Under the pieces are notes generated by a model. It was given only the letters and a program-made list of their open reading frames with translations. It was not told the origin of the DNA and searched no databases. The position numbers and the translations under genes were made by a program. Positions 12,333 to 23,516 of a stretch of 64,000 nt of DNA are shown here, piece after piece. Numbering within the stretch: position 1 is the stretch's first letter; each line of letters starts with the position of its first letter. The DNA is taken from contig CM067318.1 in assembly GCA_034231615.1 (NCBI GenBank), positions 31,761,723-31,825,722 of the forward strand. Direction: 5' to 3'. Source of the DNA: Meghimatium bilineatum. Lineage: Eukaryota; Mollusca; Gastropoda; Stylommatophora; Philomycidae.

Positions 12333-13840
12333 TGAACATATTTCTAGCCATTGTGTCTAATGCTGTCTCACATAGTTCTAGGTATTGTGTCTATGTTGCC
12401 ACACATAGTTCTAGCTATTGTGTCTAATGTTGGAATACATAGTTCTAGCTATTGTGTCTAATGGTGAAACACAATAGTTCTAGCTATTGTGTCTAATGTT
12501 GTCACATATAGTTCTAGCTATTGTGTCTAATGTTGTCGCACATAGTTATAGCTATTGTGTCTAATGTTGTCGCACATAGTTATAGCTATTGTGTCTAATG
12601 TTGTCGCACATAGTTATAGCTATTGTGTCTAATGTTGTCGCACATAGTTATAGCTATTGTGTCTAATGTTGTCGCACATAGTTCTAGGTATTGTGTCTAA
12701 TGTTGTCGCACATAGTTATAGCTATTGTGTCTAATGTTGTCGCACATAGTTATAGCTATTGTGTCTAATGTTGTCGCACATAGTTATAGCTATTGTGTCT
12801 AATGTTGTCGCACATAGTTCTAGGTATTGTGTCTAATGTTGTCGCACATAGTTATAGCTATTGTGTCTAATGTTGTCGCACATAGTTATAGCTATTGTGT
12901 CTAATGTTGTCGCACATAGTTATAGCTATTGTGTCTAATGTTGTCGCACATAGTTATAGCTATTGTGTCTAATGTTGTCACATATAGTTCTAGCTATTGT
13001 GTCTAATGTTGTCGCACATAGTTATAGCTATTGTGTCTAATGTTGTCGCACATAGTTATAGCTATTGTGTCTAATGTTGTCGCACATAGTTATAGCTATT
13101 GTGTCTAATGTTGTCGCACATAGTTCTAGGTATTGTGTCTAATGTTGTCGCACATAGTTATAGCTATTGTGTCTAATGTTGTCGCACATAGTTCTAGGTA
13201 TTGTGTCTAATGTTGGAACACATAGTTCTAACCCATGTATCTAATGTTGTCACACATAGTTCTAGCTATTGTGTCTAATGTTGTCACACATAGTTCTAGG
13301 TATTGTGTCTAATGTTGGAACACATAGTTCTAGCTATTCTGTCTATTGTTGGAACACATAGTTCTTGCTATTGTGTCTAATGTTTTCACACATAGTTTAA
13401 GCTATTGTGTCTAATGTTGGAACACATATTTCCATCTGTTGTGTCTAATGTAGGAACACATAGTTCTAGCTATTGTGTCTAATGTTGGAACACATAGTTC
13501 TAGCTATTGTGTCTAATGTAGGAACACATAGTTCTAGCTATTGTGTCTAATGTTGGAACACATAGTTCTTGCTATTGTGTCTAATGTTTTCACACATAGT
13601 TTAAGCTATTGTGTCTAATGTTGGAACACATATTTCCATCTGTTGTGTCTAATGTAGGAACACATAGTTCTAGCTATTGTGTCTAATGTAGGAACACATA
13701 GTTCTAGCTATTGTGTCTAATGTTGGAACACATATTTCCATCTATTGTGTCTAATGTTGGAACACATAGTTCTAGCCATTTATCTAATGTTGGCGCACTT
13801 ATTTCTAGGCATTGTGTCTAATGTTGGAACACATATTTAG
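12333..13840. repeat. 34-bp minisatellite I, right part (about 44 copies)
   Basis: The unit CACATAGTTATAGCTATTGT + GTCTAATGTTGTCG recurs at exactly 34 bp through 12540-13200, with near-identical central copies. The edges carry older variants: TTCTAG, GGAACACATA, and CATATTTCC-ATCTGTTG. A block of variants around 13320-13450 recurs at about 13500-13630, so groups of units were duplicated together. No coding role is evident. Confidence 0.95.
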
Positions 13841-14106
13841 AGATCACAATGATAACGAGTGAGATTAGAGGAAAGAATGATATAGGATTCAGCGTGAGAT
13901 AATATTGGAATTATTAACATCTTGGTATTGCAAAATCAACAACTATCCTGCTTCAAGAAAGTACAATATGGAATTGAAATGTGATCAGTTCTCACAAGCA
14001 GCAATCGACATAAAACTTGCTTAAATTTAAACAAAACTATCTATTTTTACTTGAATCAATTCGTACGTTTTTAATAAAAAAAACATTTTACTGTTATATT
14101 TCATAG
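13841..14106. other. Intron sequence upstream of the first recognised CBM14 exon
   Basis: AT-rich, no repeat recognised. It ends in the acceptor ATTTCATAG at 14098-14106. Confidence 0.5.
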
Positions 14107-14272
14107 GGCACGTCCTTGGCGAGGAAGCTACGAAAGATCCCTGCAAGGGAAAAGAGGGAAGAATCGTTGAAAGAAGTTGTTATGGCATTACCAAGTGTAA
14201 AGATGGGGAGCTTGTCACATACAAGTGCGAGGATGGTAAAGTGTTTGACACGATAAACAGGAAATGTGTTCC
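14107..14272 (+). CDS. Internal exon, chitin-binding (peritrophin-A/CBM14-type) protein, domain 1
   Basis: Between acceptor TTTCATAG and donor GTAAGT lies an open 166-nt exon (2 nt, 54 codons, 2 nt; phase 1 in, phase 2 out). It encodes HVLGEEATKDPC, then a Cys pattern C-x11-C-x5-C-x9-C-x12-C: CKGKEGRIVERSC, YGITKC, KDGELVTYKC, EDGKVFDTINRKC. The YxxC-xDGxxVxxxC and GKVFDxxxxKC spacing is that of the CBM14/peritrophin-A fold, a small disulfide domain that binds chitin in secreted proteins. It joins in phase to the exon at 27397. The opposite-strand ORF here is a shadow. Earlier exons, including any signal peptide, are not seen in the window. Which chitin-binding protein this is cannot be told: such domains occur in chitinases, mucin-like and shell- or cuticle-associated proteins. 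Confidence 0.82.
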
Positions 14273-14785
14273 GTAAGTTTGAGTTGTGTTTGTATTGCAC
14301 TTAGTATATCCTTAATAGTCACATATATATTTAGCCACCACTATTTATCTACACTATATACTAGCAGATTCTGATGACACTCTGCACGCTTTTTGACGGG
14401 ATAGCATTTTACGTTAAAACGCAGGTTACATTTTTGTTCCAAACGTTACTACATGAATGAGTACTTAATGGCTAAATCACTCAAATTGTTTGAGGTGAGT
14501 GAGAATCAGTGGTAATTGACAGACGTCTGGTTCACTGAAAACGTCTCGAATTTTTCCACGTCATTGTTGACAAACAAAATGCACTAGTCTCGTGACAAGT
14601 AAGCATTAAAACGCTGCATTAATAGCAACACAATTCTGGAGTTTAAAAAAAACAACCTGAGTACTGAAGTAAATTACTCCATTTAGGATAGAAATAGAAA
14701 CTCCAGGGATAATGATTCCAAAGAATGGAAAAATGAATATCTCTATAAAACTTTGAAAAAAATATGTCTCAAAACAAAATTACAG
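14273..14785. other. Start of the 13.1-kb CBM14 intron, no element recognised
   Basis: This follows donor GTAAGT at 14273. AT-rich unique-looking sequence. Confidence 0.5.
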
Positions 14786-14872
14786 CTTCTTCTTCTTCTG
14801 CATTTATCCTCAATAAGACATGCGTGGATCAACAGGATGTAATCCATAGAACAGAATGTGTTGTCATAGTTT
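14781..14872 (-). repeat. SINE-1-like fragment (CTT-flanked)
   Basis: CTT tract, then CTGCATT...CTCAATAAGACA...CAGGATGTAATCCATAGAACAGAATG and TGTTGTCATAGTTT, as in the first 90 bp of the complete copy at 58961. Only this end is present. Strand is set so that GAA is 3'. Confidence 0.65.
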
Positions 14873-14873
14873 C

Positions 14874-16175
14874 TTCTTCTTCTTCTTCTTCAGCGTTCGC
14901 TCTCATATAACCACAACGTATATTTCGTGTGATTTCCGCCGGGGAGCGTGAAGTACGTAGTGCTGCAAGTTCCACAGTAGAACTGTGTTATTTGCACCTC
15001 GGTTGGCCACTTGCGATCTGGACGTCCGAGGTCCAGAACATCCGTCTTCGTCATGCCTTTAATTCGGGTAGGCTTCCCTAGTCCGTGACATCATGTCTAT
15101 CTGTCGCTGGGCACGCTGGTGTGTAGTACCTCTTCGCCAAGACGCTTGTCGAGCGAGTCTATCTGGCACGAGGTGTTCCACCGTCTATGAACTCACCTCG
15201 TGCAATTGGACGTACTGTGCCTGTGCCCATAGGGTACTGAACCGTTTCTCATCCGCGAGCCTGGTTCCGTATGAGGAAAAACTCGTCAGAGGAGTTGGAC
15301 CCTGGCTCGTTCGCCCTCCTACCCGAGGCGTCCTTAACAGACATCGTGAACTCCTCGCCCAAGTTTGAGTCTCACACCGCGCGTTTGAGAGCAAGGCGTT
15401 CTCGAGCTGAGCGGCCTTGTCCCAATAGCGCCTGAGCCCACCAGGTACTGAACCCTTTCTCTCTGCAAGTGTGTTTCCGGTATAGGAAAGCTGGCCAGTA
15501 GAGTTGGCCAGGATTGCCATCGTTGTCCTTTTTTTTGTCTGAGCCCCTAGGGTACGGAACCCTTTCTCTTCGCGAGCATATTTCCAATTTAGGAAAGCTC
15601 AACATTAGAGTTGGGTCAGGTCTTCTTGCTTTTCCGAACGTCCATGATTGGGTCTGGGTCTCTGCCTATAAGTAGCACAGATAACTAGAAGCTCGTCTCA
15701 AGCTCACAGAACTTTTAGTTCCCTTTTCCTAGGAACTTTTCCCTTTCTATTTGCAGTTCGCACTGCCCTCTGGTGCTATTCTGCCCTTTCATTGTGTCAT
15801 TGTACTCAGTGTGAAATCTATTTGTCTCTCGCCATGCATCTACCTTTACGTGCCTTTTACATTGGCCGCCCCTCCAATGTTCTGACTGGACTAGCTGGTG
15901 TCACTGTATTTCAACAGTGTCGCAGTATATGGTGGTACTGATGGTGTCGGAGATATTGTCTGTATCTAATGCAGTCAAATCTCTTTCCATCTGCTATCTC
16001 CACATTCACGGACATGATCCCCAAATGATTTGGCCAGAATAAGCTAGAGCTACTGTATTTCTGTTTCCAGGGTTAACCGCGGGGAGGTACATTTGGGATC
16101 TTGGTTATCTGCTAACCCTATCCGCCTAGAGTAATGCGTTCCCTTTGCACCCCTTGTCATCGTTTACAGATGTTT
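14874..16175 (-). repeat. Dispersed repeat of about 1.2-1.3 kb, GC-richer, unknown class
   Basis: It begins with a CTT tract and AGCGTTCGCTCTC, and ends near GCGTTCCCTTTGCACCCC. A second long copy is at 27935-29140; partial copies are at 3515, 53855 and 56816. It contains three internal repeats of about 75 bp, each with GGTA(C)TGAACC or GGTACGGAACC, TTTCTC, a central TTCCG-like block, and AGAGTTGG(A/G)CC/TCAGG, at about 15228, 15437 and 15550. No frame is conserved between copies, and the small ORFs on both strands are different in each. Read on minus it ends in GAA repeats like the LINEs here, suggesting a non-autonomous retroelement or a LINE untranslated region. Confidence 0.8.
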
Positions 16176-16198
16176 ACAGAATCGCTGCCATTTCTGTA

Positions 16199-16315
16199 TT
16201 TCTTCTTCAGCGTTCATTCTCAAACTCCTGATGAATTTCTTTTGTAGCAGGATATAGTCCAGAGAATGGAATGCGCTGTGTCGCCGTTTTATTTGTGCCA
16301 ATGGTCAATATAACA
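16199..16315 (-). repeat. SINE-1 fragment
   Basis: CTTCTTCAGCGTTCATTCTC, AAACTCCTG, AGCAGGATATAGTCCAGAGA and ATGGAATGCGCTGTG match the first part of the complete copy at 58961-59402. It stops near 16315 and the 39-bp satellite begins. Confidence 0.75.
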
Positions 16316-16337
16316 TATTCGATGTCAGTATGGCTTT

Positions 16338-18488
16338 CCGCTAACTGTAATCTACAGAATCAGACAACATACTCCACTGGCAACTATGATCTACAGAATC
16401 AGACAACATACTCCACTGGCAACTATAATCTACAGAATCATACAACATACTCCACTGGCAACTATAGTCTACAGAATCAGACAACATACTCCACTGGCAA
16501 CTATAGTCTACAGAATCAGACAACATACTCCACTGGCAACTATAATCTACAGAATCAGACAACATACTCCACTGGCAACTATAATCTACAGAATCAGACA
16601 ACATACTCCACTGGCAACTATAGTCTACAGAATCAGACAACATACTCCACTGGCAACTATAGTCTACAGAATCAGACAACATACTCCACTGGCAACTATA
16701 ATCTACAGAATCAGACAACATACCCCACTGGCAACTATAATCTACAGAATCAGACAACATACTCCACTGGCAACTATAATCTACAGAATCATACAACATA
16801 CTCCACTGGCAACTATAGTCTACAGAATCAGACAACATACTCCACTGGCAACTATAGTCTACAGAATCAGACAACATACTCCACTGGCAACTATAATCTA
16901 CAGAATCAGACAACATACTCCACTGGCAACTATAGTCTACAGAATCAGACAACATACTCCACTGGCAACTATAGTCTACAGAATCAGACAACATACTCCA
17001 CTGGCAACTATAATCTACAGAATCAGACAACATACTCCACTGGCAACTATAATCTACAGAATCAGACAACATACTCCACTGGCAACTATAGTCTACAGAA
17101 TCAGACAACATAATCCACTCGCAACTGTAATCTATGGTATAAGACAACATGGCCCACTAAAACTGTCATATATGGGATGAGAAAAATACTCCACTCCCAA
17201 ATGTAATTTACGGGATCAGACAACATACTCAACTCCCAATTGTAATTTACGGGATCAGACAACATACCCCACTCCCAACTGTAATTTCCGGGATCAGACA
17301 ACATACCCCACTCCCAACTGTAATTTACGGGATCAGACAGCATACTCCACTTGCAATTGTAATCTACGGAATCAGACAACATACCCCACTCCCAATTGTA
17401 ATTTACGGGATCAGACAACATACCCCACTCCCAATTGTAATTTACGGGATCAGACGACATACCCCACTCCCAATTGTAATTTACGGGATCAGACAAATTA
17501 CTCCACTCGCAAATTTAATTTACGGAATCAGACAACATACCCGACTCCCAATTGTAATTTACGGGATCAGACAACATACCCCACTACCAATTGTAATTTA
17601 CGTTATCAGACATCATACTCCACTCGCAACTGTAATCTATGCCACGACACAACATACTCCATTCCCAATTGCAATCTTGAGGATGAGACAACAAATTCCA
17701 GTCCCAACTGTAATCTACGGAATCAAACAACATACTCCACTTCTAACTGTAATTTACGGGGTCAGACAGCATACTCCACCCCCATTTGTAATTTACGGGA
17801 TCAGACAACATAGTCCACTCTCAACCGTAATCTATGTGATGACACAACATAACCCAATCTGAAGTGTCATATATGGGATGCGAAAACATACTCAACTTGC
17901 AATTGTAATCTACGGGATCAGACACCATACCCCACTCCCAACTGTAATCTACGGGATCAGACAACATACTCCACTCCCAATTGTAATTTACGGGGTCAGA
18001 CAACATACCCCACTCCCAATTGTAATTTACGTTATCAGACATCATACTCCACTCGCAACTGTAATCTATGCGATGCCACAACATACTCCATTCCCAATTG
18101 CAATCTTGGGGATGAAACAACATACCCCACTCCCAAATGTAATTTACGGGATCAGACAACATACCCCACTTCCAAATGTAATTTACGGGATCAGAAAATT
18201 ACTTCACTCGCAAATTTAATTTACGGAATCAGACAACATACCCCACTCCCAATTGTAATGTACGGCATCAGACAACATACTCCACTCTCAACTGTAATTT
18301 ACGGGATCAGACAACATACCCCACTCACAATTGTAATTTACGGGATCAGAAAACATACCCCACTCCCAACTGTAATTTACGGAATAAGACAACATACCCC
18401 ACTCCCAACTGTAATCTACGGAAGCAGACAACATACTCCACTAGCAAGTGTAATTTACGGGATCAAACAACATACTTCACTCGCAATT
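16338..18488. repeat. 39-bp satellite, about 55 copies in two subfamilies
   Basis: 16338-17110 has homogeneous units (TCCACTGGCAACTATAATCT + ACAGAATCAGACAACATAC, 39 bp) differing mainly at ATAATC/ATAGTC. 17110-18488 has more divergent units (CACTCCCAATTGTAATTTAC + GGGATCAGACAACATACC) of the same length. Because 39 is divisible by three, frames on both strands stay open as 13-residue repeats (for example NLQNQTTYSTGNY). Three mutually exclusive long frames in one array argue against translation. It lies in the CBM14 intron. Confidence 0.95.
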
Positions 18489-18925
18489 TCTTCGTCTCTT
18501 CTTTCCTTCCTCTTTTACCCTTTACGGGTGTCAAGAGAGATACAGTGTTCTTGTTCTCGCTTTTTTGGCAGCTTCAGATAATGTTATTTGGTGTTTGTGT
18601 AATGTCTCTTTGATGTTGTCGATCCAGCGTACTCTAGGTCTTCCCCTGGCTCTTCTTTCTGCTTCTCCTCTCTTCATAGATGCTTTATAAACTAATGAAT
18701 CACACGGTATTCTTTCCAGATGACCAAACAATTGTATCTGTTGGTTTTGTATGTATTGTATAATTGATATGACACCCACTCTTTCTCTTATGGCATCGTT
18801 TCTAATTCTTTGTCTTCTGGTCACTCCTGTGGCTTTTCTCAGACATCTCATCTCTGTAGTAACCAGTTGTCTCTTATGTTTTTTTGTTAAGGACCATGTT
18901 TGACATTGGTAAAACAAAGCCTAAA
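18489..18925 (-). pseudogene. 3' end of RTE-like LINE (post-RT region)
   Basis: The minus frame 18917-18531 (128 aa) reads YQCQTWSLTKKHKRQLVT, EMRCLRKATGVTRRQRI, FGHLERIP, RARGRPRVRWIDNIKE. It is the same C-terminal region, with many substitutions, as that found at 9884-9510 in the larger RTE-like LINE. It is 5'-truncated, as expected for target-primed reverse transcription, and its 3' end (CTTCGTCTCTTC on plus) abuts the last 39-bp satellite unit. Confidence 0.8.
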
Positions 18926-19545
18926 ATGAAGAAACTTTAAATAAGATGTTGGGTTTTTTGTTTTGTTATTGATAGCATTTTGTGTTGCAATAAAGGGGAT
19001 AATTGACAAATATAAATAACCAAATGGTCAGAGGGTGTCCGACAAAGTGGATGGTGCCGCAGTAACCTAATGAACAAATAGTCAAGCAATATGAATTAAA
19101 AAGGTTACTAAAACACTTACCTTGCCTATTAATTAAAAAAAATAGTATATATAAAAAACATACAATACAACTAAACAGGACAATTCTCCACGTATCGGCT
19201 CAAATTGAACCTTTTTCAAGAGACAACAGAAAACAAACACAAAAAAAAAAAAAAACAGATGACTAGATTTCATCAAGCCCCGTCTCCATAACGCAGGGAG
19301 AGCAACGCATCTAGTAAAAGAGAAAATGCGTGCATTCATTATAAACAAACTGAAAAGTGGGAAATTAGAGGCACTATAGATGTAGTTGGGATTTAATCAG
19401 GCAGGTTTTATGAACATAGTCACAACAGGCAAGACTGAAGGGAACAGAGACAGATGGAGACGTGAGAAAATATTCGTTTGACAACCTAGCAAGGCTTGGA
19501 AACTACGATCCTGATAACAATACTGTGAACAGAGAAACTTGGTCA
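18926..19545. other. Unassigned sequence with a poly-A tract
   Basis: AT-rich, with an A run at about 19241-19255. No gene is recognised. Confidence 0.4.
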
Positions 19546-19549
19546 CCTA

Positions 19550-20180
19550 CGCCAACCATAATGGCATATGATAATGATAGATGAGTAATGATGAGGTTGT
19601 GTGGTGGTGGGGTGAGTGGGTTTGGGGAAGGAAGGATACAAGAAGAATCATCATTTGAAAACGCATGGATTGAATGTGAAAACAAATATAGACATAAACA
19701 TATATATAAAACCAAAACTAAACATACATAGAAATGTATACACACACCAAGAGTTAAGAAATAATTATATAACAAAATGGACACAGATGTGTGAAGGACA
19801 CCCACACAAAATGCACTGGCATGTAAATGTATCCACACATAGGAAAAGGCTCACACCAGAATAGGTATACATATTGACACAGAATGGAGATACGTGCATT
19901 AACATAAACAATCGCTCACATAAATATATATATATACATACATAAATATGAACATGCATCCACATAAACACTTTCTCACATAAATAAAAACAATAACATG
20001 AACATTCGCACACATAGAAACATATACATATATTAATGTAAATATAAACGTTCGTTCACATAAAGATAATGCTATAACAACTGTATATGTATACATACAA
20101 ATGTGTGGCCAAAGTAATTGTGTGGATACATAGAACCATGTAAAACAAAATGCATATACAAAAAACTATACATGTGTGGG
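19550..20180 (+). repeat. ACATAAA-rich dispersed repeat, copy 1
   Basis: This stretch matches the reverse complement of 21935-22570 in colinear order: CCACACAAAATGCAC, CATGTAAATG, ATCCACACA, GACACAGAATG, GCATTAACATAAAC, CTCACATAAATATATATA, ACATAAACA then TTCTCACATAAA, ACACATAGA. Although low in complexity, the ordered longer matches show real homology. Confidence 0.75.
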
Positions 20181-20379
20181 CACCCATCGAAGAGACAACT
20201 GCAATAACACCGAGGAAATCAAAATCTAAATATGTAAATGATTTAACAATAACAAAATGGCATTCTACTGTACAATTGATGGACTAGAGTAAAAAATAAT
20301 CACATATTGACATACAAAAACGAAAGAAGACATAAAGGAAATATATAGAAGTACGGCAAACACAAATATAATTACTCAC

Positions 20380-20595
20380 AAAGTGTACAAAGACAAATAA
20401 TTACAAGAATCCGTGCAATACGGGAGTAGTGTGTATAAAGAAAAGGTGGGTAACTGAAACAAAACGGTGATTAATGTTAAGGGATAATTGACCAAATATT
20501 TGATTCGCTTTGCTACAACGAATGTCTATTTCGGTGTCCATCTTTCAATCTGAAGAGAATGTTACGCCCAAGTATTTGAAGGTGTTAGTTTGTTT
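20380..20595 (-). pseudogene. RT-LINE fragment (palm/thumb)
   Basis: The minus strand reads TNTFKYLGVTFSSD, KMDTEIDIRCSKAN and FGQLSLNINHR, the conserved KYLG region downstream of the catalytic site in LINE reverse transcriptases. It is short and has stops. Confidence 0.65.
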
Positions 20596-20639
20596 AATGT
20601 ATTTGAATATGCATATTATGTTACATGTTTCTATGTAGT

Positions 20640-21110
20640 ACACGAAGGCTCACTGACTATGATTCAGAAACTCAAAACAGGTGATATACGTAGGGAATGG
20701 GTGGAGTCATTAGAGAGAGCTAAAATGTGGGCATCACTACGAAACGCTTATCTTTGTCCCCGGACACGCCGGCGTGGAGGGAAATGAACGGGTCGACCAA
20801 TTAGCTGCTTTACCACCAAAACAGATGGTCAACCTATGGACCGAGGAGACATACTCATTGCTCTTCGTGGGTCCTCACGATCAGAGGGTTTTGAGATGAA
20901 TGAGGATGACTCGAGAATGCGCGAATAGGACGTGAGTATTGACATGGCCCGTAGAGCATCCCTGACAAAGATTTCAAAAACAGCAGTGAACCAACATAGA
21001 ACCGGAACTATCAGCCGTTATACCCTGAGAGATTTACTGATGCGGAGATCTGAGCACATATGGACGTGTCCAGTGTACGAATAAGATAATCAACAGATCT
21101 AATACCTAAT
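20640..21110 (+). pseudogene. RNase H fragment of LINE family related to 40.7 kb copy
   Basis: With one frameshift near 20747 the plus strand reads IQKLKTGDIRREWVESLER, then FVPGHAGVEGNERVDQLAAL (the RNase H His and last Asp region), then SLLFVGPHDQRV, and after stops HRTGTISRYTLRDLLMRRSE and HIWTCPVYE. The first RNase H motifs are missing, so the copy is 5'-truncated. The C-terminal HIWTCP corresponds to HLWTCP of the 40749-41564 frame. Confidence 0.75.
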
Positions 21111-21240
21111 GGTTTATACAATTCCCATACAATTTCTTTGGGCCACACATTTGTAGATGCATATCTTCATGTGAACGAATGTTAATACATGTGTTGTGTT
21201 GTTCGTCCATCACAAGTGATGATGACCATTTGTTACATCC

Positions 21241-21935
21241 ACTTTTGAAAATTCAATTTAGTTATGTCCTTGATTATGAGTTCGTAGATGGCTAATGATC
21301 CCTATTCGAGCTGTAAATGTCCTTGGACAGTTTGGACATTGAATAACGACTGTAGACGGATCTTGGTCTATCCGTGACTTTCTAGCTGCTCTCCGCTGTT
21401 GAGCTGCTGCATTTCTCTTCTTTTCACAAGATGATGCGCTCTTTTTTATTTTAGAACGCCATGTAGATCTATTTTGTGCAAGTTCTTCCCAAGGATCGTG
21501 GTCTATTTCAAAGGCTTTCAGTGAGTTCTTTAACGAGTCCTTGTAGCGCTTCCTTTGGCCACCTTGAGATCGTATACCCTTCTCTAGCTCACCATAGAGA
21601 AGTATCTTTGGCAGACGATGGTCTGGCATACGCACCAAATGACCTGCCCAACGAATCTGTGTCTGCATCAGGATCGTGTCAATGCTTGGGATACCAGCTC
21701 TATCAAGGACAGTGGTATCTGGAATCTTGTCTTGCCATCTGATGTTCATAACTTTTCTGAGACAATTTGTATGAAAACTATTGAGTTTTTTCACATGACG
21801 TCTATACACAGTCCATGTTTCATTAGCGTATAGCAGCACTGGAAGTACCACTGCTCTGTAAGATTTCAGCTTAGTCTGTAGGTTAATGCCATTTCTACGC
21901 CAAATATTTGCGTATAATCTGCCGAAAGTACTGCT
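21241..21935 (-). pseudogene. 3' end of RT-LINE with C-terminal C2H2 zinc finger
   Basis: The minus frame 21851-21258 (197 aa) is intact: VLPVLLYANETWTVYRRHVK, then NCLRKVMNIRWQDKIPDT, RWAGHLVRMPDHRLPKILLY, GGQRKRYKDSLKNSLKAF, and a final zinc finger CPNCPRTFTARIGIISHLRT-H. The frame continues upstream in sense (RRNGINLQTKLKSYRAV) to about 21935, where the element is truncated. This is the last portion of the LINE polyprotein; the RT itself is absent, so it cannot be active alone. Confidence 0.88.
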
Positions 21936-22570
21936 TTACATGTATATATCTCTATGTGTTCGAATGTTTATGTCATTGCATGTATTTATGTGAGAAAATG
22001 TTTATGTGAATGCATGTATATATATATATATATTTATGTGAGTGCTTGGTTTATGTTAATGCATGTATCTGCATTCTGTGTCATTATGTACACTTATACT
22101 TGTGTGAACCCTTACTTGTGTGTGGATGCATTTACATGCTTGTGCATTTTGTGTGGGTATCTTCCATACATCTATATATTGACTATGTACAAGTTATATA
22201 TGTATTTCTTATATGTTTATATATATGTATATATGTGTGTGTGTGTGCGTGCGTGTTGGCACGTATATTTTTGTGGCCATGTATATATGTATACACTTTT
22301 TTATGTGCACATATATATAGGTATTGGTGTCTATCTTCATATGGCATGTATTTATACGTGTTTGGTTGTGTAATTGTATGTGGATATGTGTATATTTTGA
22401 TGCATCATCTATTCCAGACGCTGGCAACTGCTGATCCTTCCTACACATTTCTATAGTCCCTGCGTCTATTGGTAGCTTAGCGCCCCCCCCCCCATCTACT
22501 TTTTCCATAAAAAAAGTTTTTTTTAATATTCTCTTTCCTTCCCTTATTATTTCTTTCTACCCTTACCCTC
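21935..22570 (-). repeat. ACATAAA-rich dispersed repeat, copy 2 (inverted)
   Basis: Reverse-complement counterpart of 19550-20180; it includes a TG/CG run at 22229-22250. The two copies flank 1.75 kb that holds two LINE fragments. Confidence 0.75.
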
Positions 22571-23020
22571 ACCATTATGACATTACTCATTGTTGGCACC
22601 CAACACTGCTTTTGCATTTTCTTCCTGCACGTTGGACTTACACATGATCTTATACATTACTTTTTATTTCATCACCCCTGGCAATTGTCTATTGATCTTT
22701 GTCTACTTTTATTAATAGTGCGCAAATGTATGCTCAAATATTGAACGCACGTAATTTGTCATTCACTATACGTGCGTGGCGCATCCTCACATCGTAATTT
22801 TTTAATATTGTTTTTTTGGTGAGAAAAACATGTCCAAGTCATTCTAAATTTGAAAATTGTTATGATTTTGTAGGTTTTGTTTTTTATTATGTGTTTCTTG
22901 AGAAAGATCCCTATTTGACAGTAACGTGGAAAATTGTCCTAGTTGGTTTTTTTGTTAGTTATTTATTTTTAACATTGATAGTTATAATTGTATATTAACC
23001 TGTATACTTTATTTAGTATT
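22571..23020. other. Unassigned AT-rich intron sequence
   Basis: No element recognised. Confidence 0.4.
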
Positions 23021-23170
23021 TACCACAGTTGAAAATAGATTGCCTCACATAGGAATGACTTCATTAGTTGAAAGTTTAGTACCTCATATAGGACTAATTT
23101 CCACAGTTTGAGAGTAGAGTGCCTCACATAGGACTGATTTCCACAGTTTGAGAGTAGAGTGCCTCACATA
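23020..23170. repeat. 44-bp tandem repeat, 3 copies
   Basis: TGCCTCACATAGGACTGATT + TCCACAGTTTGAGAGTAGAG recurs with a 44-bp period; the first copy is diverged. Confidence 0.8.
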
Positions 23171-23420
23171 ATTCTGTATTGTCAAAAGCCCTGAGATTCT
23201 TAGGTAGTGGTATGAAAATTGATGATTTCAGGTCTTCATGTATGTGGCTTGTATCATATATTTCATTGCAAAGTTCTGTGATAGTTTTCACACCAAATTC
23301 ATCTAGAGTTTTTACTATGTCTGCTATCATGTTGCCGGAGACAGAAGCCTTTCCACATTTTATTGTGTTTTCTACTTTTTTTCCCCATTATTGCTGGTCC
23401 ATCATTGTTGTGTAAATCAC
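23165..23420 (-). pseudogene. RT-LINE fragment (N-terminal RT)
   Basis: The minus frame (23330-23124 and upstream) reads KTLDEFGVKTITELCNEIYD, HIHEDLKSSIFIPLPKN and LRAFDNTEL, the fingers region before the first RT motif. Its 5' part (KCGKASVSGNM) continues to about 23400. Confidence 0.7.
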
Positions 23421-23516
23421 GTATATGCAGTGTCTTGTATTAACTAGTTGATGACGTGATCATTAGTAAAATATATACAAACGTTGTAGACTGGTTGTGG
23501 TTGGTTAATTTTTTAG

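Noticed and set aside
16271-17180. 280-, 269- and 264-codon frames in the 39-bp satellite
   Set aside because: A unit length divisible by three keeps several frames open; the three are mutually exclusive and none has a start or flanking exon context.
18925-22456. Several 65-148 codon frames rich in Cys/Tyr/Val
   Set aside because: They fall in ACATAAA low-complexity repeats and differ between the two inverted copies.
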